Shown here in pieces: positions 1-5,227 of a DNA stretch of 7,867 bases; position 1 is the first letter of the stretch; each line of letters opens with the position of its first letter. Made by a program: the position numbers and the translations under genes. Source of the DNA: an uncultured Bacillaceae bacterium (GTDB lineage: Bacteria; Bacillota; Bacilli; Bacillales; Pradoshiaceae); the NCBI GenBank assembly GCA_904501845.1, contig CAJGCH010000135.1:1-7867 (forward strand), read 5' to 3'. The notes beneath the pieces are model-generated. The model was not told the DNA's origin. It made no database searches and was given only the letters and a program-made list of their open reading frames with translations.

Positions 1-336
1 CGAGCTGGCATTCTATCAATTGATAAGGGCCAATTGGAGGCGGCGCGTTCATCAGGTTTAACCTATGGGCAAGCAATGCGTCTTATTGTTCTTCCGCAGG
101 CAATCAAGGTAGTCATTCCGCCTCTTGGCAATCAGTTTATCAACCTAGTAAAGAATACGTCTATCCTTGCTGTTATTGCAGGCGGAGAACTGATGTATCA
201 AGCGGATTTAATCTCGCTTGCAACCTATGTGGTGTTTGACGTATACATCTTTGTTGCCGTGTTTTATTTAATACTTACAATCCCGCTCAGCCTTGGTGTT
301 GGTTATTTGGAAAAACGCCTGGCAAAGAGTTATTAA
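1..336 (+). CDS. glnM: Polar amino-acid (probable glutamine) ABC transporter permease, 5'-truncated
   Basis: This is the C-terminal 111 residues of an inner-membrane permease of the HisM/GlnP family. The reading frame is open from the first base of the window, so the N-terminus lies outside. The EAA loop that docks with the ATPase is clear: EAARSSG, then LPQA fifteen residues after the start of the motif. The following stretch, PPLGNQFINLVKNTSILAVI, is typical of amino-acid permeases, and a last hydrophobic segment (VYIFVAVFYLILTIPLSL) precedes a basic end. The next permease gene starts 14 bases downstream and its ribosome binding site overlaps this stop codon, so the two are cotranscribed and probably form a heterodimer. 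In Bacillus the glnQHMP operon ends with two such permeases, which suggests GlnM. Glutamine specificity is inferred from similarity and order; another polar amino acid is possible. The TTG at 34 is internal, not a start. Confidence 0.85.
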   Translation, partial: RAGILSIDKGQLEAARSSGLTYGQAMRLIVLPQAIKVVIPPLGNQFINLVKNTSILAVIAGGELMYQADLISLATYVVFDVYIFVAVFYLILTIPLSLGVGYLEKRLAKSY

Positions 337-350
337 GGAGGGCATGAAGA

Positions 351-1007
351 ATGGATTTTGCAGGTGCCTATTCGCCCGATAACCTTGCCTTTTTAGTGGA
401 CGGCTTCCTCGTAACCTTGAAGATTGCCGCTATATCAATTGTTTTGAGCTTCCTCATAGGGGGGATAATCGGTATTCTTCGTTATGCGAAGATTCCGGTT
501 GTATCTGCTGTACTCGCCGTAGTTGTTGAAACAATCCGGAATTTACCGCTCATACTGATCATCTTTTTTGTGTACTTTGGACTGCAGGACCCGAAAGTTG
601 GGCTTGAGATGAGTATCCCAACAGCTGCGATCACAGCGCTAACGATTTTTGAATCAGCCATGCTGTCAGAAATCATTCGCGGCGGACTTAACTCTATTCC
701 AAAGGGACAGATCGAAGCGGCTCGCTCATCTGGCATGGGTTATATTCAAACCCTATGGCATATTATTCTTCCTCAGGCTTTACGAAACATGGTTCCGCCT
801 ATCGTAAGCCAGTTTATCTCACTTCTTAAGGATACATCGCTGGCAGTCGTTATCGCCTTGCCGGAATTGACGCATCATGGCCAGGTCATTTATGCGCAGA
901 ACATCAATTATGTATGGCCGGTATTGATCTTGATTGCCCTTATGTATTTTGTCGTCAATTATGGCTTGTCCCTTGTTGCGAGACGACTTGAGGTAAGAAA
1001 ACAATAA
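351..1007 (+). CDS. glnP: Glutamine-type ABC transporter permease GlnP
   Basis: This is a complete 218-residue permease, the usual length for the HisM/GlnP family. It forms the second half of the membrane channel of a binding-protein-dependent amino-acid importer. Hydrophobic segments lie at about residues 18-44, 52-78, 88-105 and 186-208. The conserved VETIRNLPLILIIFF block is at 59-73. The EAA loop runs from E122 to A143 (EAARSSG then LPQA), followed by PPIVSQFISLLKDTSLAVVI at 149-168, both hallmarks of the family. The start is supported by AAGGAGGG at 335-342, overlapping the upstream stop. The sequence closely resembles B. subtilis GlnP as I recall it (the opening MDF.GAYS and the end ARRLEVR). 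A terminator follows directly, making this the last gene of the operon. The ATPase and binding-protein genes are presumably upstream of the window. Confidence 0.9.
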   Translation: MDFAGAYSPDNLAFLVDGFLVTLKIAAISIVLSFLIGGIIGILRYAKIPVVSAVLAVVVETIRNLPLILIIFFVYFGLQDPKVGLEMSIPTAAITALTIFESAMLSEIIRGGLNSIPKGQIEAARSSGMGYIQTLWHIILPQALRNMVPPIVSQFISLLKDTSLAVVIALPELTHHGQVIYAQNINYVWPVLILIALMYFVVNYGLSLVARRLEVRKQ

Positions 1008-1040
1008 CATCCCCGCTCTTCGGAGCAGGGATGTTTTTTT
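1007..1040 (+). terminator. Intrinsic terminator of the glnMP operon
   Basis: The arm ACATCCCCGCTC at 1007-1018 pairs with GAGCAGGGATGT at 1023-1034, with a single C/A mismatch. The loop is TTCG closed by a C-G pair, a very stable tetraloop. A run of seven T follows at 1034-1040. The stem begins at the last base of the glnP stop codon. Confidence 0.92.
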
Positions 1041-1136
1041 GTTTTCCCAGGGCAAATTGCATGCACTTGGCTGGAGTGCTAAAATAAACGAAGGGTTTCC
1101 AACCATTTGCAGTGATTTTATAGCTTAGTTCATGTA

Positions 1137-1142
1137 TATAAT
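1137..1142 (+). promoter_or_regulatory. Possible -10 element for murB
   Basis: A perfect TATAAT lies 34 bases before the murB start and downstream of the glnP terminator, where a promoter is needed. No convincing -35 is seen at 16-18 bases upstream (only GATTTT-like sequence), and TTGCAG at 1107-1112 is too far away. The region is AT-rich, so the match may be fortuitous, or the promoter may depend on an activator or an alternative sigma factor. Confidence 0.35.
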
Positions 1143-1175
1143 AAATAGACAAAAATAATTTAGAAGGTTGAGAGT

Positions 1176-2087
1176 ATGGATAAGCAAAAAATATACGAAG
1201 AATTGCAGCGTCTAATTCCAAAAGAGCATATTAAGCAAGATGAACCGTTAAATCAATATACATTCACGAAAACAGGAGGAAAGGCTGACTTCCTTGTCCT
1301 TCCATCTACGTATGAAGAAGTGCAGAAATGTATTTTATTCTCTCGAGAGAATACGATTCCATTGACCATTCTTGGCAATGGATCGAATCTGATTATCCGT
1401 GACGGTGGGATTAGGGGCATTGTCCTCATCTTAAGCCATATGGACCGTATATATATGGAAGATGGCCTCATTGTCGCGCAAAGCGGAGCAACCATCATTA
1501 ATGTGTCTCGTTATGCCCTCGAGCAAAGTGTAACAGGACTTGAGTTTGCATGCGGCATTCCCGGTTCAGTGGGAGGCGCCGTCTACATGAATGCTGGCGC
1601 CTATGACGGCGATATCTCCCAAGTAATTGATTCTGCCCTTGTTCTAACAAAAGAAGGCGAATTACTTACTTTAACGAATGAGGAAATGGAATTGAGTTAT
1701 CGCAGCAGCTTGATTGCTAAGCGCGGCGATATCGTTCTTGAGGCGAGGTTCGCGGCTAAGAAGGGTGAAACGGAAGCAATCAAGGCGAGAATGGATGAGT
1801 TGACTTTCTTAAGGGAGTCTAAGCAGCCGCTCGAATATCCGTCTTGCGGTAGTGTATTTAAGCGACCTCCAGGCTATTTTGCCGGAAAGCTCATTCAAGA
1901 CAGCAATCTGCAAGGTGTTTCTATCGGCGGAGCACAGGTTTCAACAAAACATGCCGGTTTTATTATTAATACTGGCAATGCGACCGCAACAGATTATTTG
2001 AACTTGATTAAGCATGTTCAAAAAACAGTTAAAGAAAATTTTGGTGTTGATTTAGAAACAGAAGTTAAGATTATAGGTGAAGAGTAA
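1176..2087 (+). CDS. murB: UDP-N-acetylenolpyruvoylglucosamine reductase MurB
   Basis: MurB uses FAD and NADPH to reduce UDP-GlcNAc-enolpyruvate to UDP-MurNAc, the second committed step of cytoplasmic peptidoglycan precursor synthesis. The 303-residue length fits the short (type II) form of Gram-positive bacteria. The FAD-binding half shows GNGSN at 68-72 and GIPGSVGGAVYMNAG at 127-141. YRSS at 175-178 holds the conserved Arg. SCGSVFKRP at 223-231 carries the expected proton-donor Ser226, and LETEVKIIG near the C-terminus carries the expected catalytic Glu296. No key residue is missing. ATG at 1176 is preceded by AGAAGG at 1162-1167, a moderate ribosome binding site. The gene stands alone between two terminators. 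In B. subtilis murB lies beside murG and divIB, so this copy is either relocated or one of two paralogues, as in some Bacillus species. Confidence 0.96.
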   Translation: MDKQKIYEELQRLIPKEHIKQDEPLNQYTFTKTGGKADFLVLPSTYEEVQKCILFSRENTIPLTILGNGSNLIIRDGGIRGIVLILSHMDRIYMEDGLIVAQSGATIINVSRYALEQSVTGLEFACGIPGSVGGAVYMNAGAYDGDISQVIDSALVLTKEGELLTLTNEEMELSYRSSLIAKRGDIVLEARFAAKKGETEAIKARMDELTFLRESKQPLEYPSCGSVFKRPPGYFAGKLIQDSNLQGVSIGGAQVSTKHAGFIINTGNATATDYLNLIKHVQKTVKENFGVDLETEVKIIGEE

Positions 2088-2095
2088 CAGTGATT

Positions 2096-2132
2096 AAGAC
2101 CATGCAAGGGGTTCCTTTTGCATGGTCTTTTT
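2096..2132 (+). terminator. Intrinsic terminator of murB
   Basis: The arm AAGACCATGCAA at 2096-2107 pairs perfectly with TTGCATGGTCTT at 2118-2129. The loop region is GGGGTTCCTT, and the T-run reads through 2132. It begins 9 bases after the murB stop. Confidence 0.93.
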
Positions 2133-2268
2133 GTATGCGAACATCCTTCTTGGTGTTAATTTTTTTCGTTCATTAGACTACTAGGATATTAGAATAATAA
2201 TCCTCTTAAGATGATTGGTTTATTTTGCAGCTATTCCCCAAATGGCTGAAGATCTAGTTAGTAAGCTC

Positions 2269-2298
2269 TTATCATCGTATCTTGTTTTATGTTATAGT
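2269..2298 (+). promoter_or_regulatory. Probable SigA-type promoter of adeC
   Basis: TTATCA at 2269-2274 (4 of 6 matches to TTGACA) is followed after 18 bases by TATAGT at 2293-2298 (5 of 6 to TATAAT). TG lies one base before the -10, giving an extended -10 (TGTTATAGT). The expected transcript would start near 2305 and carry a leader of about 55 bases, with no room for a riboswitch. A later TATACT at 2308-2313 has no well-spaced -35. The rest of the gap from 2132 holds no recognisable gene. Confidence 0.55.
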
Positions 2299-2359
2299 AG
2301 TTTAAATTATACTAATATTCTGAATGCAACGGATTGCTAACAAAGAAAAGGGTGATTAG

Positions 2360-4096
2360 ATGGATTTCAGCTCAATGCAAAGACGAATCAACGTGGCTTC
2401 AGGAAAGGAACCAGCAGACTTAGTCGTTAAAGGCGGCAAGGTTCTGAATGTATTTACGGGTGAAATTACCCAAGGAGATGTCGCAGTTGTTGACGGGTAT
2501 ATAGCGGGTATTGGCCAATATGAAGGTAAGAGAGAAGTAAACGCTTTGGGGCGGTTTATTAGCCCAACATTCATTGATGGCCATGTTCATATTGAATCAT
2601 CTATGGTCAGTCCAGTGGAATTTGCAAAGGTTCAGGTTAAGAATGGTGTGACTGCCGTGATTGCCGACCCTCACGAGATTGCCAATGTATGCGGAACTGA
2701 AGGGATTCAATACATGATTGAACATACGGAGGGGCTGCCTTTTGATGTTTATTTTATGCTTCCTTCCTGTGTTCCGGCGACACAATATGAGGAGGCTGGA
2801 GCGGTGTTAAGCAGCGAGGATTTATCCCCTTTTTATGAACAGCCGCGTGTGCTGGGGCTGGCTGAGGTCATGAATTATCAAGCGGTTTTTGAGAGTGAAA
2901 CCTCTATGCTTGAGAAGCTGCTCGATGCGCAGCAAAAGAATAAATTGATTGATGGCCATGCAGCTGGCTTAAACGAAAAAGCCATTGATATGTATATGTC
3001 TGCGGGTATCCGCACCGACCATGAATGCACAACAATGGAGGAGGCAAAGGACCGGCTTGAGAAAGGTATGTATCTCATGATTCGGGAAGGAACGGTCGCC
3101 AAAGACTTAAGGCAAATTATCGGGGTCGTCAATGACCGGAATTCAAGAAGATGCCTCTTTGTGACGGATGATCGGCACCTGGATGATGTAATCCTTGAAG
3201 GAAGCATTAATAACAGTGTCCGATTAGCCATTGCAGAGGGTATTCCTGTTATGACAGCCTACCAGATGGCGACTTTGAATGCAGCGGAGTGCTTCCGACT
3301 CAAAGAACAAGGGGCGATTGCTCCTGGCTATAAGGCGGACTTTTTGCTGCTGGACATTCTTGAAGAAGTCTCCATTCATTCTGTTTATAAGAATGGAAAC
3401 TGCATCATGAGCGAAGGCTCTGTTCAGGGATTTCCGGAAGAATACCCGTATGTTTTAGCGGAAAAGCTCACCAATACGGTCTCCTTAGGGACTATCACAC
3501 CAGATGATTTGGAGATTAGAATAAAGGGTGAAAAGGCAAATATTATCGGCATCATCCCAAACAGCCTGCTAACGAAACGGCTTGTGGAAAAGACAAACCG
3601 GACGGAAGAGGGGGTCTTCATTCCGGATTCGAGCATGGATCATCTAAAGATTGCCCTTATTGAACGCCATAATGCGACAGGCAAGATAGGTCTTGGCATT
3701 GTGAAGGGGCTGGGGCTACAATCAGGGGCATTGGCTACGACTGTTGCGCATGATTCTCATAACCTGATTGTGGCTGGGACGAATGATGAGGACATTCTGA
3801 TGGCCATCCAAGAGCTTGAGAAAAGCCAAGGGGGGCTCGTCATTGTCAGCGGGGGAGAAGTTCGGGCAAAGCTTGCTTTGCCGATAGCTGGATTGATGTC
3901 GGATGAAAGTGCGGATTTCGTCTATGAACAATTGCGCAAGATGAATCAAGTATTAGTTGATCTTGGTGTTTCCCAGGATTATAATCCATTCCTGACTCTT
4001 TCCTTCCTGGCTCTTCCGGTCATTCCGGCATTGAAGATCACCAACGAAGGGCTGTTTGATGTAACAGAATTCAAGCATATCTCGATTAGTGTATAG
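2360..4096 (+). CDS. adeC: Adenine deaminase
   Basis: This enzyme hydrolyses adenine to hypoxanthine and ammonia in purine salvage. It belongs to the amidohydrolase superfamily and acts in the cytoplasm. The 578-residue length matches the bacterial AdeC family. An N-terminal beta domain (about 18-65) leads into the metal-binding TIM barrel. Motifs are GHVHIES with His75 and His77, Glu169 in LGLAEVMN, DGHAAG with His200, TDHE with His221, and VTDDRH with Asp270/Asp271. These are the expected metal ligands and catalytic residues. The adenine-deaminase-specific C-terminal domain includes TVAHDSHNLIVAGTND at 461-476. The start is supported by AAAAGGGTGA at 2346-2355. The gene is monocistronic, with a promoter upstream and a strong terminator downstream. 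It is convergent with the AbrB/Abh-type gene. In B. subtilis, as I recall, adeC also lies near abh, but with kinC and other genes between them. Confidence 0.97.
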   Translation: MDFSSMQRRINVASGKEPADLVVKGGKVLNVFTGEITQGDVAVVDGYIAGIGQYEGKREVNALGRFISPTFIDGHVHIESSMVSPVEFAKVQVKNGVTAVIADPHEIANVCGTEGIQYMIEHTEGLPFDVYFMLPSCVPATQYEEAGAVLSSEDLSPFYEQPRVLGLAEVMNYQAVFESETSMLEKLLDAQQKNKLIDGHAAGLNEKAIDMYMSAGIRTDHECTTMEEAKDRLEKGMYLMIREGTVAKDLRQIIGVVNDRNSRRCLFVTDDRHLDDVILEGSINNSVRLAIAEGIPVMTAYQMATLNAAECFRLKEQGAIAPGYKADFLLLDILEEVSIHSVYKNGNCIMSEGSVQGFPEEYPYVLAEKLTNTVSLGTITPDDLEIRIKGEKANIIGIIPNSLLTKRLVEKTNRTEEGVFIPDSSMDHLKIALIERHNATGKIGLGIVKGLGLQSGALATTVAHDSHNLIVAGTNDEDILMAIQELEKSQGGLVIVSGGEVRAKLALPIAGLMSDESADFVYEQLRKMNQVLVDLGVSQDYNPFLTLSFLALPVIPALKITNEGLFDVTEFKHISISV

Positions 4097-4100
4097 AATT

Positions 4101-4147
4101 AAGGCATTAACTGAAAAGTATAAATGACTTTTCAGTTAATGCCTTTT
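4101..4147 (+). terminator. Intrinsic terminator of adeC
   Basis: A perfect 19-bp stem is formed by AAGGCATTAACTGAAAAGT at 4101-4119 and its complement at 4127-4145, with the 7-base loop ATAAATG. The T-run is short: four T at 4144-4147, then GATTT. On the opposite strand the hairpin is followed only by TTAATTC, so it probably works mainly for adeC. Confidence 0.9.
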
Positions 4148-4221
4148 GATTTCCTGGCTCCATAATGGGAATCGCAAACGTACGATGATAGTCGGTCCTC
4201 TCTGAAACAGAGCGTGGAAGA

Positions 4222-4264
4222 GAAAAAAGAGCAGGTGGACTAGACTAGTTGTCTTGCCGCCTGC
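4222..4264 (-). terminator. Intrinsic terminator of the AbrB/Abh-type gene
   Basis: Read on the minus strand, GCAGGCGG (4264-4257) pairs with CCACCTGC (4238-4231) with one C/A mismatch. An inner AGAC/GTCT stem can form within the loop. TC and then six T follow (4228-4223). It begins 14 bases after the stop codon of the minus-strand gene. The 75 bases between this and the adeC terminator hold nothing I can assign, apart from a small CTCTG/CAGAG hairpin near 4199-4211. Confidence 0.85.
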
Positions 4265-4278
4265 ACACGTAAAGCCCC

Positions 4279-4557
4279 TTATTGTTTAATTACGTGATCC
4301 AATTCTTCCGTAAGACGCTGCAAGCCTTCAGGACTTAATATGATTTTGCCGTTGGCGAGGGTGATATTGTTATTGCTCACCTCTCCGGTAATGATGCAGG
4401 CTTTACCCGGCATGTATTTCTGGAGGATAATTTGGTTTTCGTCCGTGAAGATCTCAATTGAATCCTTTATGTTAATATCCAAGGTACGTCTTAATTCAAT
4501 CGGAAGAACAATTCGGCCTAGTTCGTCGACTTTTCTGACTATACCAGTAGACTTCAT
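4279..4557 (-). CDS. abh: AbrB/Abh-family transition-state regulator
   Basis: This is a 92-residue DNA-binding protein of the AbrB family, which in Bacillus controls genes of the shift from growth to stationary phase (biofilm, antibiotics, sporulation timing). The N-terminal swapped-hairpin DNA-binding domain (1-50) is nearly canonical: MKSTGIVRKVDELGRI, then PIELRRTL. It carries Arg8, Arg15, Arg23 and Arg24, the residues known to contact DNA in AbrB. Cys54, conserved in AbrB, is present. The C-terminal part (55-92) is the multimerisation domain. Length (92), the stretch DINIKDSIE and the block NGKIILSPEG look more like Abh than AbrB, so I favour Abh, but the paralogues are hard to separate without a tree. 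An in-frame TAA lies two codons before the ATG, so the start is fixed. The only well-spaced ribosome binding match is a weak GTGAT at 4567-4563. Confidence 0.93.
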   Translation of the reverse strand: MKSTGIVRKVDELGRIVLPIELRRTLDINIKDSIEIFTDENQIILQKYMPGKACIITGEVSNNNITLANGKIILSPEGLQRLTEELDHVIKQ

Positions 4558-4587
4558 GACTTATCACATTCTTTCCCTTTTTATAGA

Positions 4588-4616
4588 ATAATAGTATTAA
4601 ATTTACAGATAGTAAA
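4588..4616 (-). promoter_or_regulatory. Probable SigA promoter of the AbrB/Abh-type gene
   Basis: On the minus strand TTTACT (4616-4611, 4 of 6) is followed after exactly 17 bases by TATTAT (4593-4588, 5 of 6). The predicted transcript would have a leader of about 25 bases. AbrB-family genes are commonly autorepressed and Spo0A-controlled, but no operator is certain here. Confidence 0.5.
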
Positions 4617-4721
4617 TAGAAATGCCTCTTATTAATAATACTGTAATATTTCGAAATCAAAATGTTTTGTTAATCGAATTTAAATGAATAATTTTCCCTT
4701 ATGTAGAACATCCTAGCATTC

Positions 4722-4730
4722 GAGGAGGTG
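4722..4730 (+). promoter_or_regulatory. Strong ribosome binding site of ykuS
   Basis: GAGGAGGTG is close to a full complement of the 16S rRNA 3' end and sits at ideal distance (8 bases after GGAGG) from ATG 4737. It decides this start. The contrast with the weak site of the divergent regulator is marked. Confidence 0.85.
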
Positions 4731-4736
4731 TAAGCA

Positions 4737-4979
4737 ATGGCTAAAATAGGAGTTGAACAATCCTTATCAGATGTGCAACAAGCTCTTCGGGATATGGGGC
4801 ATGAAGTAGTGGAGTTGAAACATGAGCATGACGCTGTGAATTGTGACTGTTGTGTTATCACGGGATTGGATAATAATGTGATGGGAATGCAGGATGTCGT
4901 GATGGAAGGTCCTGTCATTAATGCGAACGGTTTGACGGCAGAACAAGTGTGTTCAGAAGTGGATAGCAGACTTCAATAA
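4737..4979 (+). CDS. ykuS: YkuS / UPF0180 family small protein of unknown function
   Basis: This is an 80-residue soluble protein matching the YkuS (UPF0180) family of Bacillaceae. It opens with MAKIGVEQSLSDVQQAL, followed by GHEVVEL (21-27), a cysteine cluster C36-D37-C38-C39 followed by VITG, then DNNVMGMQD (45-53) and VINANGLTAEQVC (60-72). No signal peptide or membrane segment is visible. The CxCC cluster could bind a metal or undergo redox chemistry, but I know of no established function. The gene is transcribed alone, divergently from the AbrB/Abh-type regulator, and closed by its own terminator. No convincing promoter was found: TTGTTA at 4667-4672 lacks a well-spaced -10. Confidence 0.9.
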   Translation: MAKIGVEQSLSDVQQALRDMGHEVVELKHEHDAVNCDCCVITGLDNNVMGMQDVVMEGPVINANGLTAEQVCSEVDSRLQ

Positions 4980-4990
4980 GTACTTGCTTT

Positions 4991-5037
4991 AAATAGCGGC
5001 AATGAATGGAGAATTCTATTCATTGCCGCTATTTTTT
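4991..5037 (+). terminator. Intrinsic terminator of ykuS
   Basis: A perfect 17-bp stem is formed by AAATAGCGGCAATGAAT (4991-5007) and its complement (5018-5034). The inner loop may close further with G-T and G-C pairs. The T-run is 5032-5037. It starts 11 bases after the ykuS stop. Confidence 0.94.
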
Positions 5038-5057
5038 GAAACTAAGACGGCCTTTAT

Positions 5058-5087
5058 GGAATCTTCTTTTAAAGAGGGTTCTTTTTT
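5058..5087 (+). terminator. Second terminator-like hairpin downstream of ykuS
   Basis: GAATCTTCT at 5059-5067 can pair with AGAGGGTTC at 5073-5081 through nine pairs, two of them G-T, around the loop TTTAA. Six T follow at 5082-5087. It is weaker than the ykuS terminator 20 bases upstream. It may be a backup terminator, or an attenuator if an unseen promoter lies between the two hairpins. Confidence 0.4.
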
Positions 5088-5088
5088 G

Positions 5089-5148
5089 ATGTATTTACGA
5101 ACCATTATCCTGTTGACCTTTATATTGTTTTCTTCGACATTTGATTGA
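5089..5148 (+). CDS. Possible 19-residue hydrophobic leader peptide
   Basis: ATG at 5089 opens a short frame encoding MYLRTIILLTFILFSSTFD, which would make a single membrane-spanning peptide. AAAGAGGG at 5071-5078 is an acceptable ribosome binding site 10 bases upstream, but it also forms the 3' arm of the terminator-like hairpin, so folding would hide it. The TGA stop falls inside the TTGACA element at 5145-5150. I do not recognise a family. A T-rich intergenic region can produce such a frame by chance, so the call is tentative. Confidence 0.18.
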   Translation: MYLRTIILLTFILFSSTFD

Positions 5149-5172
5149 CACATTTTCGCTTTAAAGTACAGA
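5145..5172 (+). promoter_or_regulatory. Possible promoter of the ABC transporter operon
   Basis: A perfect TTGACA at 5145-5150 is followed after 16 bases by TACAGA at 5167-5172, only 3 of 6 to the -10 consensus. A strong -35 with a poor -10 would give a weak basal promoter. It is the best candidate upstream of the permease gene; TTGACC at 5113-5118 has no usable -10. Confidence 0.35.
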
Positions 5173-5181
5173 TAGAAAGCT

Positions 5182-5204
5182 AGTTACATAACTGACAACA
5201 GTTA
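5182..5204 (+). repeat. Overlapping inverted repeats before the ABC permease gene
   Basis: TAACTG-ACAA-CAGTTA at 5189-5204 is a perfect 6-bp inverted repeat, and AGTTA-CA-TAACT at 5182-5193 overlaps it. AGTTA therefore occurs twice in direct orientation 18 bases apart, with TAACT between. The site lies just after the possible -10 and before the ribosome binding site, a position suited to an operator. No binding protein can be named. Confidence 0.4.
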
Positions 5205-5227
5205 ATAGGAGAGGATGGAGAAGGAAG

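Noticed and set aside
1063..1103. Short inverted repeats GCACT/AGTGC and GGTT/AACC between glnP and murB.
   Set aside because: Arms of only four or five bases are expected by chance, and nothing links them to a promoter.
819..1221. Minus-strand open frames across the glnP end and the murB start.
   Set aside because: They run through a clear terminator and two real genes and have no recognisable protein features.
2133..2177. Possible pair of PurR boxes upstream of adeC (TATGCGAACAT and CGTTCATTAG).
   Set aside because: Only the first half resembles a PurBox; the second mismatches the conserved core, the gap is about 19 bases rather than 16-17, and the site lies about 90 bases or more above the likely promoter.
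2228..2248. Hairpin CAGCTATT / AATGGCTG in the adeC upstream region.
   Set aside because: It has eight pairs with one G-T and no T-run, and lies upstream of the likely promoter, so it is probably not transcribed. It may be chance.
2132..2359. Purine riboswitch before adeC.
   Set aside because: None of the conserved purine-aptamer junction or loop sequences is present, and the predicted leader is only about 55 bases.
4199..4211. Small CTCTG/CAGAG hairpin between the adeC and AbrB/Abh-type terminators.
   Set aside because: It has a five-base stem with no T-run on either strand, inside a short convergent spacer.
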